Source of the DNA: Streptomyces xiaopingdaonensis
Lineage (GTDB): Bacteria; Actinomycetota; Actinomycetes; Streptomycetales; Streptomycetaceae
Reading direction: 5' to 3'
Assembly: GCF_000262345.1 (NCBI RefSeq)
Contig: NZ_AJTQ01000063.1
Span: 1-64,000 of the forward strand
Length of the DNA: 64,000 nucleotides
The notes under the pieces were generated by a model, which made no database searches, was not told where the DNA came from, and saw only the letters and a list, made by a program, of their open reading frames with translations. Made by a program: the position numbers and the translations under genes. The number at the start of each line of letters is the position of its first letter. Position 1 is the first letter of the stretch. This document shows, piece by piece, positions 1-7,972 of the stretch.

Positions 1-2832
1 TGCGCCCGGCACCGGCGAATGCGGCCCCGCCCCGGAGGCGTACGCACCGGGCGCCTGCCCCTCCGGGACACCAGACGCCCCCGGCACGGACTGCCCCCCG
101 ACCGCACCCGGCGCAGGCCGCACACCGGGCGACTCGGGAGCTACCGGCGCAGGGCCGTCGGGCGCCGCGGAACGGGCGCCGGGCAACGGCTGCTGAGCAT
201 CAGGGACGGAACCCGGCGCGGCAGGGAACTGCTGCTCGCCGGAAGGGAGTTGCTGCCCGGGGGAGAGCGCGTTCTGTGCGGGCTCACCCGCGGAGGGGGC
301 GTGTGGCTGTCGGCCGGTCACCTCCGGCTCCCCGTGCGCCGGCGCGGGCTGCCCGGATTGCGCGCCGGGCGCGGACTGCGCGTCGTCGGGCGCGTAGGGC
401 CGCGCCGGTACGAGACCGGGCGAGGACTCCGTCTGCTGCGCGAGCGAGGGCTCCCCGGACACGGGGTAGCCGGTCGGCGCGAACGGCCCCGGCTCGGACG
501 GCATGTCCGGCGCGGGCAGGGCCGGAGCTGCCGGGTCGGGAGCGGCGTGGCTCGGCGCCGGGCTCTCGCCGACGTGCGGGTCGGGGCCGTCTCCCGTACG
601 GGCGGACGGCGAGGCGCCGCCCTGCGATGCGGGCGCCTCCGGCTGAGCCTGCTCGGAGGGCGCAGGGGGGAGCGCGAACGGGGCGTGCTGCGGGCCCTGT
701 TCGGTCTGCGCCGCCTCGGCCCGTGCGCGGGCGGCCGCGAGCCTGCGGGCACGCCTACCGCCGCCCGTCGAGCCGGCGTCCGCCGCGTCGACGTCCGGAA
801 CCTGCCCGGACTCCCCCGGCCCGAGTGCCGGCAGCGCCCCCTGGGCCGGAGGCTGCGATTCCGCACCGGGACCGTGAGGTTCGGCGAGTGCACGCCGCGC
901 CCGGCGCCCCGTGCCCTGCGGGGGCGTCCGGTCTTCGCCGGCGCGGGCTCCGGTGTCCGCGGGGCCCGCCTGCTCGTGCTGCTCCTCGGCCGGGCTCGGC
1001 CTCCCGCGCCTGCGCCCCGTCGGCCGCGGCGCAACCGCCGCGCCCGTACCGCCCGGCAGCTCGACGGCGTCCGCCCCGGCATGCGCCTCGCCCTGCCCGA
1101 CGTACGCGCCGCCGGGCACGTCCACCTGGGCAGCTCCGGGCTCCGACGCCCCGCCGGCCGCCACGACCCCCTCGGCGGAACCGCCCGAAGCCGCCCCCGA
1201 CCACGCCCCGGCCCCCGGCGCGGACTCGCCCCCCGCGGAGCCGCGCACCGGCCTGGCAGGCGCCGGCATCACGGTCGTCTCGTTCTCCTTCTCCTTGCCC
1301 ACCCGCGCGCCCGCGGCCGGACGCGACGCCTCCGCAGCCCCGACCGTCGGCAGCTCCACGACGAAGGCGGACCCGCCGGCGCCCGGCACCTCGTGCGTCT
1401 GCAGGACACCGCCGTGCTTGCCGACGATCCCGCGCACCAGCGGCTGGTGCACCCGGTCGCCGCCGCTGTACGGACCCCGCACCTCGATCCGCACGGCCTC
1501 ACCGCGCTGCGCCACCGCCACGACGATCGTGGGGTCGACGCCCGGCGGCAGCGGCGCCGCGTTCCCCGTCGAGTCGACGCCCGCGACGTCGGCGACGAGG
1601 TGCGCCAGCGCCGTCGCGAGCTGCTCGGCGTCGAGTTCGGCGTCGATCGGCGGCGTGTGGACGGCGAACTGCGCGCGGCCCGGACCGATCAGCTCGTCGG
1701 CGCCCTCGATGGCGGACTGCACCACCTCGTCGAGGCGCACGGTGCGCACCTTGAGGCGCTCGGCGCCCGAGTCGAGCCGCTGGTAGCGCAGCACGTTGTC
1801 GACGAGCGTGGTCATCCGCCCGTACCCGGCGGCGAGATGGCGCAGTATCTGGTTGGCCTCGGGCCACAGTTGACCGGCCGGATCGTCGGCGAGCCCGCTG
1901 AGCTCGGTACGCATCCGCTCCAGCGGCCCGCGCAGCCCCTCGCCGACGACCGCCTCCAACTGCTGGTGTCGTGCCGCGAGTTCGTCGTACGGCCGGCGAT
2001 CGGTGAACGTGAGGACGGCGCCGACGAGTTGCTCGCCGTCGCGCACCGGCGCCGAGGTCATGTCGACGGGCACCGGCCGCCCGTCCTTCGCCCAGAGCAC
2101 CTGGCCGACGCGCACGCGGTGCTTGCGCCCCGAACGCAGGGTGTCGGCGAGCGGCGTCTCCTCGAAGGGCAACGGCGTGCCGTCGGCCCTGGAATGGTGG
2201 ACGAGCGGGTGCAGCTCCTGCCCGCCGAGGTCGCCGGCACGGTGACCGAGTATCTGCGCCGCCGCCGGGTTGACGAGGACGATCCGCCCCTGCGCGTCGA
2301 CGCCCATCACGCCCTCGGAGGCGGCCCGGAGGATCATCTCCGTCTGCCGCTGCTGGCGCGAGAGTTCGGCCTCGGTGTCGAGCGTGCCCGTCAGGTCGCG
2401 GACGACGAGCATCAGCAGCTCGTCCCCCGTGTACCCGCCGCTGCCCGACGTCCCGTAGTCGGCGAACGCGGCCTCGACGGCCGACGCGTAGGGGGTGTGC
2501 GGGTCCTCCAGGTTGGCGCTGGTCACCTCGACGGCGAACGTGCTCCCGTCGGTACGCCGCGCCGTCATCCGCTGCGGCTTGGTGCGCCCCGCCGCCTCGT
2601 CGATCTCCTCGGGCCTGCGCATCGAGCCCGGGATGCGCTTGGAGTCGAACTCGGGGAGGAGGTCGAGGAGTCCGCGCCCGACGAGCGCCGTACCGGGGGA
2701 CTCGAAGACCTCCAGCGCAATGGAGTTGGCGTTGACGACCGTGCCGTTGCAGTTGACGAGGATGAGGGCATCGGGCAGCGCGTCGAGTATGGCGGCGAGG
2801 CGAGCAGCGCCCCGGGACGGCCTGCTGCTCAC
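1..2832 (-). CDS. PAS-domain histidine-kinase-like protein, 3' end cut by window edge
   Basis: A reading frame of 944 codons stays open to the left edge, so the protein is partial at its C-terminus. The GTG start at 2832 follows a GGGAGGA ribosome site by about 8 nt. Residues about 10-110 and 165-280 look like two PAS domains (for example ILDALPDALILVN and GVMGVDAQGRIVLVNP). Residues about 285-360 resemble a dimerisation/phosphoacceptor helix, and about 400-495 resemble a GHKL ATPase domain. The usual H-E-L-R-T-P-L motif reads E-G-L-R-G-P-L at 298-304, without the phosphoacceptor histidine. The ATPase glycine boxes are also weak. From about residue 500 on, the chain is Pro/Ala/Gly/Gln-rich low complexity. 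It is probably a cytoplasmic sensor or scaffold. Kinase activity is doubtful, and a further domain may lie beyond the edge. Confidence 0.75.
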   Translation of the reverse strand, partial: MSSRPSRGAARLAAILDALPDALILVNCNGTVVNANSIALEVFESPGTALVGRGLLDLLPEFDSKRIPGSMRRPEEIDEAAGRTKPQRMTARRTDGSTFAVEVTSANLEDPHTPYASAVEAAFADYGTSGSGGYTGDELLMLVVRDLTGTLDTEAELSRQQRQTEMILRAASEGVMGVDAQGRIVLVNPAAAQILGHRAGDLGGQELHPLVHHSRADGTPLPFEETPLADTLRSGRKHRVRVGQVLWAKDGRPVPVDMTSAPVRDGEQLVGAVLTFTDRRPYDELAARHQQLEAVVGEGLRGPLERMRTELSGLADDPAGQLWPEANQILRHLAAGYGRMTTLVDNVLRYQRLDSGAERLKVRTVRLDEVVQSAIEGADELIGPGRAQFAVHTPPIDAELDAEQLATALAHLVADVAGVDSTGNAAPLPPGVDPTIVVAVAQRGEAVRIEVRGPYSGGDRVHQPLVRGIVGKHGGVLQTHEVPGAGGSAFVVELPTVGAAEASRPAAGARVGKEKENETTVMPAPARPVRGSAGGESAPGAGAWSGAASGGSAEGVVAAGGASEPGAAQVDVPGGAYVGQGEAHAGADAVELPGGTGAAVAPRPTGRRRGRPSPAEEQHEQAGPADTGARAGEDRTPPQGTGRRARRALAEPHGPGAESQPPAQGALPALGPGESGQVPDVDAADAGSTGGGRRARRLAAARARAEAAQTEQGPQHAPFALPPAPSEQAQPEAPASQGGASPSARTGDGPDPHVGESPAPSHAAPDPAAPALPAPDMPSEPGPFAPTGYPVSGEPSLAQQTESSPGLVPARPYAPDDAQSAPGAQSGQPAPAHGEPEVTGRQPHAPSAGEPAQNALSPGQQLPSGEQQFPAAPGSVPDAQQPLPGARSAAPDGPAPVAPESPGVRPAPGAVGGQSVPGASGVPEGQAPGAYASGAGPHSPVPGA

Positions 2833-3092
2833 AGCGGTCTTCCTCCCTGCTGACCACGTGCGGTGACCCGCGGCGCCGGCTTCCTGCTGACGTCCCCGCC
2901 GATCCTCCGCTTCTGCCGGACCGCCCGGCTGCCGGTCGGTCGCCCGGGCGCGTCACTAGGGGGAAGTGTACGGGCAGCCGGGAGGGAAGCGGCGAGGGAT
3001 GCGGCAGCCACTGCGGAGAACCGGTGGAGAAGAAGCGGAAGTCGGGGAGACCGGGAGACGGGGCGGTGACGCGGGTACGCCGGCGCCGCCCG

Positions 3093-3518
3093 TCAGCTGC
3101 GCGGCAGTACGGGGACCAGCGCCGACCAGCGGTCGATCTCGCATCCGTCGGTGCGGTCGAAGCGCGCGTCGACGCGCGCGCCCCGCCAGGTCCCCCGGAC
3201 CTTCGCCGTCGCGTCGCCACCGTGGACGAGCGTGCACAACTCCCCTTTGCCCACGGGCGCGAACGGGTCCCCACCGTCCGCGGTCGCCTCGCGGAGCTTG
3301 GCGCAGGCGGCGCGCGGGTGCGGGTGATCGCCGCCCGTCGGTCGGCAGCGGAGGGTGCGAGAACCGTTGTACGCCCCCGACTCGCTCCCGGAGACGGTGA
3401 GATGGAGGACGTCCGGCCTGCCCTCCGCCTTGGGGGCGTCGACCCCGGCGGGCGCGGCGCCGAGGGCGGCGCCCGCGAGGAGGAGCGCTGCGGTGGGCAG
3501 GACGAAGCGGCGCGGCAT
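3093..3518 (-). CDS. Subtilisin-inhibitor-like secreted protein (SSI family)
   Basis: The 141-residue protein begins with a signal peptide: RR followed by a hydrophobic Ala/Leu stretch ending near Ala-Ala-Pro-Ala. The mature part matches the SSI fold: a LHLTVSG strand, RTLRC, HPHPRAACAKL, ELCTLV, VRGTWRGARV and DGCEIDRW. The four cysteines are placed as in SSI, where they form two disulfides. By analogy with SSI, where the reactive bond follows Cys-Pro-Met, the P1 residue here would be Leu in C-T-L-V. Family knowledge predicts tight inhibition of extracellular subtilisin- or chymotrypsin-like serine proteases. The ATG at 3518 is preferred because AGGGAGAG lies just upstream; the longer frame has no such site. 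Confidence 0.85.
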   Translation of the reverse strand: MPRRFVLPTAALLLAGAALGAAPAGVDAPKAEGRPDVLHLTVSGSESGAYNGSRTLRCRPTGGDHPHPRAACAKLREATADGGDPFAPVGKGELCTLVHGGDATAKVRGTWRGARVDARFDRTDGCEIDRWSALVPVLPRS

Positions 3519-3658
3519 GAGTCTCTCCCTGGTTCGACGGGGAGCGGACGTCCCCGCTCCTGTTCCGTCAACGCCCAGGGCGACGCGGCGTTGCGCACTC
3601 CCGTCGGCCCGCGGACGGGACACGGGCGCGCCCCCACCTGCCGCGGACGGGATGCGCT

Positions 3659-3688
3659 TTGCCTGAGCCTTACCGGACCGAGTACGGT
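3659..3688 (+). promoter_or_regulatory. Candidate promoter of tRNA-Ser
   Basis: TTGCCT and TACGGT are separated by 18 nt, which resembles an HrdB-type -35/-10 pair. It lies about 80 nt upstream of the tRNA and in its orientation. Prediction by inspection only. Confidence 0.4.
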
Positions 3689-3767
3689 AGGGCCCGATTG
3701 GAGACAGCCCACGCGGCTGTGCCATCATCGTCCGCACACACCGCGCTTCCGAGTTCCCGGTGTGCCT

Positions 3768-3857
3768 GGAGGCTTCGCCTAGTCTGGTCTATGGCGCCGC
3801 ACTGCTAATGCGGTTTGGGGTGATCCCCCATCCCGGGTTCAAATCCCGGAGCCTCCG
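3768..3857 (+). tRNA. tRNA-Ser (anticodon GCU)
   Basis: The acceptor strands GGAGGCT and AGCCTCC pair over 7 bp with G as discriminator. The anticodon stem CCGCA/TGCGG encloses CTGCTAA, giving anticodon GCU. A long variable arm and the T arm with GGTTCAAATCC follow. The 90-nt length is typical of class II serine tRNA. CCA is not encoded. Confidence 0.95.
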
Positions 3858-3875
3858 CTCGATCTCCACGATCAC

Positions 3876-3904
3876 GAAGCCCCGACCACTCCGGCCGGGG
3901 CTTC
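3876..3904 (+). terminator. Hairpin terminator after tRNA-Ser
   Basis: GAAGCCCCG and CGGGGCTTC form a 9-bp stem with an 11-nt loop, followed by TTCGTG. It sits 18 nt downstream of the tRNA and lacks a long T-run, as is common in Streptomyces. Confidence 0.7.
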
Positions 3905-4042
3905 TTCGTGCGCGCGGCCGCTCTCGCCACACAGGGCGTTTACGCAGGTCAGAAGGGATAGACGGTAAGGATTTCGCCTCCGGCCGCAGGTCATGTAATG
4001 TTGTTCCCGCAACGCCGAGGGGGCGACCGACCCGAGGCACAA

Positions 4043-4115
4043 GCGCTCGTAGCTTAACGGATAGAGCATCTGACTACGGATCAGAAGGTTGCAGGTTCGA
4101 ATCCTGCCGAGCGCG
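4043..4115 (+). tRNA. tRNA-Arg (anticodon ACG)
   Basis: The acceptor strands GCGCTCG and CGAGCGC pair with discriminator G. The anticodon stem TCTGA/TCAGA holds the loop CTACGGA, anticodon ACG. The T arm GCAGG-TTCGAAT-CCTGC is canonical. The length is 73 nt and CCA is not encoded. Confidence 0.95.
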
Positions 4116-4124
4116 CAGCACGTG

Positions 4125-4160
4125 GAGTCCTGTTCCGATCACTCGGAACAGGACTCTTTT
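4125..4160 (+). terminator. Rho-independent terminator after tRNA-Arg
   Basis: A 14-bp perfect stem (arms 4125-4138 and 4143-4156, GAGTCCTGTTCCGA and its complement) with a TCAC loop is followed by four T residues. This is a strong terminator 9 nt after the tRNA. Confidence 0.9.
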
Positions 4161-4650
4161 GGTTGTGCAAGCAACTCACATTCCTGGCGCCGAGCACAGG
4201 CCCACTCGCCCGCGGTACCGCGGCCTTGATCTTCCGTCCCTGCTCGTGACTGCCGTCAGTCCGTAGCCGTAGGCACTGTGTGCGGCGCACCAGCACGGCG
4301 ACGTGTTCGTCGTCGTACTCGGTCGCCGTGGTTGGCAACCCGACGGGCAGCCGGGGAACTCGGAGGAGCAGCCGAGTTTCTGCGTCACCTGGAATCGCCC
4401 TTCGAGCGGGTGCGCCTCGCGGGCCGGTGCTTGGAAGGCCAGACGGGTCGAGGAGCTGCACACCGGTCAACGCGCCGCACTTCGGGAAGCCCGCGGGACT
4501 CGCAGCGCCGGTCGTGTTCGCCGTCGTGTCGGCCGCGGAGCCACGGCTGCTCCGGGACATCTCCTCGGCTCACGTCCGGGGCGGGACCCGTCCGGGATCT
4601 CCCAGCGACCGGAAGAGGGGGCTCTCACCCCGGGCTCACGGCAACGCGGT
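4161..4650. other. Stretch without an assignable gene downstream of tRNA-Arg
   Basis: About 490 bases lie between the tRNA terminator and the amidase gene. Open frames exist on both strands, but none has a convincing start, ribosome site or recognisable domain. The minus-strand frame that ends in the tRNA is an artefact of reading through the tRNA. A decayed integrated fragment is possible because tRNA 3' ends are common attachment sites, but no repeat of the tRNA 3' end was seen here. Confidence 0.4.
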
Positions 4651-5361
4651 TCACCGCGCCCCCACCCCCCTCCTCGCAGCCGCCGCCTCGACGAGTGCCC
4701 GCATGACGCGGACGTCGTCGCCCTCCTCCGGGTGCCATTGGACGCCGAGTACGAACGCGGGGCCGGCCGGGGCCTCGATGGCCTCGACGGTGCCGTCGGC
4801 TGCGTGGGCCGAGGGGACGAGGCCGGTGCCGAGGGCTGCGAGGCACTGGTGGTGGTAGGTCGGTACGGAGAGGGGGTCGGGGAGTACCGAGGCGAGGCGG
4901 GTGCCGGGGACGGGGGTCACGGTGTGGCGGGCGAAGACGCCGGTGTCGCCGCGGTGTCCCTCCAGGTGCTGGACGAGGGTGCCGCCCGCGTGGACGTTGA
5001 GGAGTTGCATGCCTCGGCAGATGCCGAGTACCGGGAGGCCGCGGGCGAACGCGGCGTCGAGGAGGGCGAGTTCCCACTGGTCGCGCTCAGGGTCGGCCGG
5101 GCCGGCTTCGGGGGCGCGCTCGGCCCCGTAGCGGGCCGGGTCCACGTCGGGACCGCCCGAGACGACGAGGCCGTCGAGGCGGGCGACGACTGCGTGGGCG
5201 GCCTGGGTGGCGTCGGGCGGGAGGAGCGCTGCGAGTCCGCCGGCGCGCTGGACGAGGAGGTGGTAGCCGGCGGGGAGGAGCGCCGCCGACTGCTGCCACA
5301 CGCCCCAGCGGACGCAGTTCTCCAGGTAGGTGCTGACGCCGATGAGCGGGGCCTCATCCAT
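4651..5361 (-). CDS. Gamma-glutamyl-amide hydrolase, peptidase C26 / class I glutamine amidotransferase-like (PuuD-like)
   Basis: The 236-residue protein carries the class I amidotransferase nucleophile elbow GICRGMQLLN (catalytic Cys) and the late GVQWHPEE motif (catalytic His and Glu). The early strand PLIGVSTYLE and the segment VVSGGPDVDPARY are typical of PuuD-type gamma-glutamyl-GABA hydrolases. Expected role: cleavage of a gamma-glutamyl amide to glutamate plus product at the end of a gamma-glutamylation pathway. The ATG at 5361 is chosen because GGAGG lies 6 nt upstream; a longer frame reaches 5484 but runs deep into the permease gene. The gene overlaps the permease stop by 8 bp, so the two are probably translationally coupled. 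Confidence 0.85.
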   Translation of the reverse strand: MDEAPLIGVSTYLENCVRWGVWQQSAALLPAGYHLLVQRAGGLAALLPPDATQAAHAVVARLDGLVVSGGPDVDPARYGAERAPEAGPADPERDQWELALLDAAFARGLPVLGICRGMQLLNVHAGGTLVQHLEGHRGDTGVFARHTVTPVPGTRLASVLPDPLSVPTYHHQCLAALGTGLVPSAHAADGTVEAIEAPAGPAFVLGVQWHPEEGDDVRVMRALVEAAAARRGVGAR

Positions 5362-6952
5362 CGCCGCCTCCATCACGCTGCGGAACGTCGGCGCTGTCCG
5401 GCTCGCGGGCGGTGCCTGCGCCGGGGGCGTCGTCGGGGCCGTCTGCCGCGCTCGGCCCTGCGGGGTGCTCGTCGGAGGTGTCACGGGCCAACTCTGCCTC
5501 CGCGGCGGCGAGCGCGGCGAACTCCTCCTCCGGCGCGGCGGCCACGAGGCGGTGCCGGCTGTAGAGGGCGAAGTAGAGGACGGCCGCGGCGTAGAGGACG
5601 AGCGCGAGCCCTGCGGCCTTCGGGTCGACGAGGAACGTCGCGACGACCGCGGCGCAGGCGAGGACGAGCGCGACGGACGAGGTGACGAGCCCTCCCGGTG
5701 TCCGGTACGGGCGCGGGAGTTCGGGCTCGCGGACGCGGAGGACCACGTGCGAGAGGGACATCAACACGTAGCTGAGCGAGGCGCCGAAGACGGCGATGTT
5801 GAGCATCCGCGCGCCGTCCCCCGTGGCTGCCGCGAGCGTGAAGCTGAAGGCGCCGGCGACGAGGAGTCCGAGGTACGGGGCCTTCCTGCGGCTCGTCAAC
5901 GAGAGGAAGCGGGGCAGGTAGCCGGCGCGGGAGAGGGCGAAGAGCTGTCGGGAGCCGGCGTATATGAGGGAGAAGAAGGAGGCGATCAGGCCGGCCAGGC
6001 CCGCGTAGTTGACGATCCGGCTGAGCGTCGTCGGATCGCCTCCGTTCGCCGCCTGGAGCGCCGCGACGAGGGGGTTGTCCGCGTCCTTGATCGCGGTCGA
6101 GCCGGCGGCGCCCGCGGCGGGGAGCAGCGTCAGGAGGGCGAGGACGACGAGGATGCCGATCGCGGTGGCCATGGCGCGCGGCATGCTGCGCACCGGGTCG
6201 CGCGCCTCCTCCGCGGCGAGCGGTACGCCCTCGACGCCGAGGAAGAACCACATGCCGAAGGGGAAGGCAGCCCAGATGCCCAACAGCCCCAGCGGCAGCC
6301 AGGAGTTGGAGCCGAGCGCGCCGGTGTCGACGGCGACGTCGTCGAGGGAGGCGGCGTCGAAGTGGGTGAGCGCGCCGAAGGCGAAGACGAGCAGCGCGGC
6401 GACGGCGATCCCGGTGACGACGAAGCTGAAGCGGAGCGCCTCGCCGACACCGAGGAGGTGGATGCCGATGAAGACGGCGAAGCACGCGAGGAAGACGGAC
6501 CAGCCCGACTCGAGCCCGAAGAGCCCCAGCGACTCGACGTAGCCGCCGATGAAGACGGAGATCGCCGCGGGCGCGAGGACGTACTCGATGAGGATCGCCG
6601 TACCGGTGAGGAAGCCGCCCCAGGTGCCGAGTGCGCGGCGCGCGAAGCCGTAGCCGCCGCCCGCGGTCGGCAGGACGGAGGAGAGTTCGGCGAGGGAGAA
6701 GACGAGGCAGGTGTACATGGTGCCCATGAGCACGGTGGCGACGGCGAGGCCGCCGAAGCCGCCCTCGGCGAGGCCGAAGTTCCAGCCCGCGTAGTCGCCG
6801 GAGACGACGTACGCGACGCCGAGGCCGCTGAGGAGGAGCCATCCGGCGCTGCCGCGGCGGAGCGAGCGGTTGCTCAGGTAGGCCTCGTCGGCGCCCGGTG
6901 GTGCCGAACCCTGTTGCCGCGGTACGCCGCGCGAGCCGGTTGCATCGGTCAT
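5354..6952 (-). CDS. APC-family amino acid/amine permease (ethanolamine-permease-like)
   Basis: The 532-residue protein has about twelve hydrophobic segments between residues 30 and 470 and a hydrophilic acidic/Ala-rich C-terminal tail. Early residues GLGVAYVVSGDYAGWNFGL and the TAGGGYGFARRALG loop are characteristic of the EAT (ethanolamine) branch of the APC superfamily. Expected role: proton-coupled uptake of a small amine. The ATG at 6952 follows a CGGGAG ribosome site. It forms a unit with the downstream amidase and lies beside a FadR-type regulator and a gamma-glutamyl ligase gene, which supports amine import feeding that pathway. Substrate is inferred from context. Confidence 0.85.
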   Translation of the reverse strand: MTDATGSRGVPRQQGSAPPGADEAYLSNRSLRRGSAGWLLLSGLGVAYVVSGDYAGWNFGLAEGGFGGLAVATVLMGTMYTCLVFSLAELSSVLPTAGGGYGFARRALGTWGGFLTGTAILIEYVLAPAAISVFIGGYVESLGLFGLESGWSVFLACFAVFIGIHLLGVGEALRFSFVVTGIAVAALLVFAFGALTHFDAASLDDVAVDTGALGSNSWLPLGLLGIWAAFPFGMWFFLGVEGVPLAAEEARDPVRSMPRAMATAIGILVVLALLTLLPAAGAAGSTAIKDADNPLVAALQAANGGDPTTLSRIVNYAGLAGLIASFFSLIYAGSRQLFALSRAGYLPRFLSLTSRRKAPYLGLLVAGAFSFTLAAATGDGARMLNIAVFGASLSYVLMSLSHVVLRVREPELPRPYRTPGGLVTSSVALVLACAAVVATFLVDPKAAGLALVLYAAAVLYFALYSRHRLVAAAPEEEFAALAAAEAELARDTSDEHPAGPSAADGPDDAPGAGTAREPDSADVPQRDGGGDG

Positions 6953-6985
6953 GGCCACTCCCGCCTGAGGCAATGGTGCGGGGGG

Positions 6986-6993
6986 ATACCTTT
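6986..6993 (-). promoter_or_regulatory. Candidate regulator half-site before the permease
   Basis: On the minus strand this reads AAAGGTAT, about 34 nt upstream of the permease start. The same AAGGTAT element forms one arm of the inverted repeat in front of the divergent ligase gene. A shared FadR-type operator is inferred, not shown. Confidence 0.3.
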
Positions 6994-7120
6994 GTGCCGC
7001 GGACAGGGGCTGCGCAACCCCCCGTGCCGGACGGCCCGCGGCGTAACCGCCGTACAACACCTTCTACTTGACGGCGCATCGGCACCAGCACGCCTGCACC
7101 CAGGGCGGCTTGTGCGCAGC

Positions 7121-7894
7121 TCAGGCGAGGAAACCGCGCAGGAGTGCGGCCGTCCCCTGGCAGTGCTCGCGCGCCGCACGCCGTGCGCGTTCGGGTTCGC
7201 CCGCGAGGACGGCATCCGTCAACTCCGCGTGCTGCGCCTGGGAATGCTCCAGGTTGCGTACGAGGAGCGGTATACGGCCCAGGAGTTCGTTGACGCGTGC
7301 GCGAACTGCTGTGTACTGCACGATGAGTGACGAGGAGCCGGCGAGCTCGACGAGGGTGAGATGGAAGAGCGTGTCCTGGCGTCTGTAGTCGGCGGGCTCG
7401 GCGTCGCCCGCGGCCTCCATCGCCGTCCGCAGGCGCTGCGCCAGGGCGTCCGACAAGCCCTGTACGGCGCAGAGTTCGGCTGCGCCCGACTCCAGGACTT
7501 CGCGGAACCTGAGCGCGTCCTCGACCTCGGCGGCCTCCGCCTCCAGGCGCGCGCCCTCCGCCGGCGGCTCCGGCGCGTGCACGAACGTTCCGCCGTACCG
7601 ACCGCGGCGGCTGACCACGAGCCCCTGCTCGGCGAGGACCTTCAGCGCCTCGCGGAGCGTCACCCGGCTCACGCCCATCCTTCCGGCCAACTCCCGCTCG
7701 GAAGGCAGGCGTTCACCGTGCCTGACGAGTCCGAGCCGGATGGTCTGGAGGATCTGCTCCAGCGCCTCCTCGAAGCCGTTTCCCGCACGTACGGGGCGCA
7801 GCACCCTCGCCAACCGGTCCCGTCCTGCCCCGTTCTCCACCATCGCTCCCAGCCCGTCCCGCACACCGCTCGGCCGCTCCGTCCGGCGCGACAC
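7121..7894 (-). CDS. FadR/GntR-family transcriptional regulator
   Basis: The 257-residue protein has an N-terminal winged helix (residues about 40-110) with the GntR signature LPSERELAGRMGVSRVTLREAL. An all-helical FCD effector domain follows, with ligand-type residues in FREVLESGAAELC, DTLFHLTL and EHCQGTAALL. FCD regulators usually bind small acids or amines and repress adjacent transport and catabolic genes. It lies between the permease and the divergent gamma-glutamyl ligase gene, so it probably controls both. The start is uncertain: GTG at 7894 follows AAGGAAGGGG at a rather long spacing, while GTG 7864 and ATG 7843 are alternatives. Confidence 0.85.
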   Translation of the reverse strand: MSRRTERPSGVRDGLGAMVENGAGRDRLARVLRPVRAGNGFEEALEQILQTIRLGLVRHGERLPSERELAGRMGVSRVTLREALKVLAEQGLVVSRRGRYGGTFVHAPEPPAEGARLEAEAAEVEDALRFREVLESGAAELCAVQGLSDALAQRLRTAMEAAGDAEPADYRRQDTLFHLTLVELAGSSSLIVQYTAVRARVNELLGRIPLLVRNLEHSQAQHAELTDAVLAGEPERARRAAREHCQGTAALLRGFLA

Positions 7895-7920
7895 CGGCCG
7901 GCCGAAGCCCCTTCCTTAAA

Positions 7921-7940
7921 AAGGTCTCGACGAATACCTT
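7921..7940. promoter_or_regulatory. Candidate FadR-type operator (AAGGT-N10-ACCTT)
   Basis: An inverted repeat AAGGT, ten bases, ACCTT lies in the intergenic region between the regulator and ligase genes, 32 nt before the ligase start codon. It overlaps TACCTT, which could serve as a -10 element. Its position suggests repression by the adjacent FadR-type protein. Confidence 0.45.
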
Positions 7941-7972
7941 ATGGCCTCTGCCCACCGACAGGAGGACTCCCC

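Noticed and set aside
19-2853. 944-residue plus-strand frame opposite the PAS protein
   Set aside because: Arg-rich, no domain and no ribosome site; it is a GC-bias shadow of the minus-strand gene with PAS domains.
4081-4560. 159-residue minus-strand frame ending inside tRNA-Arg
   Set aside because: Its C-terminus ARSAGFEPATF is translated tRNA, a well-known false annotation; the rest shows no domain.
4043-4650. Integrative element attachment at tRNA-Arg
   Set aside because: No integrase and no repeat of the tRNA 3' end were found in the window.
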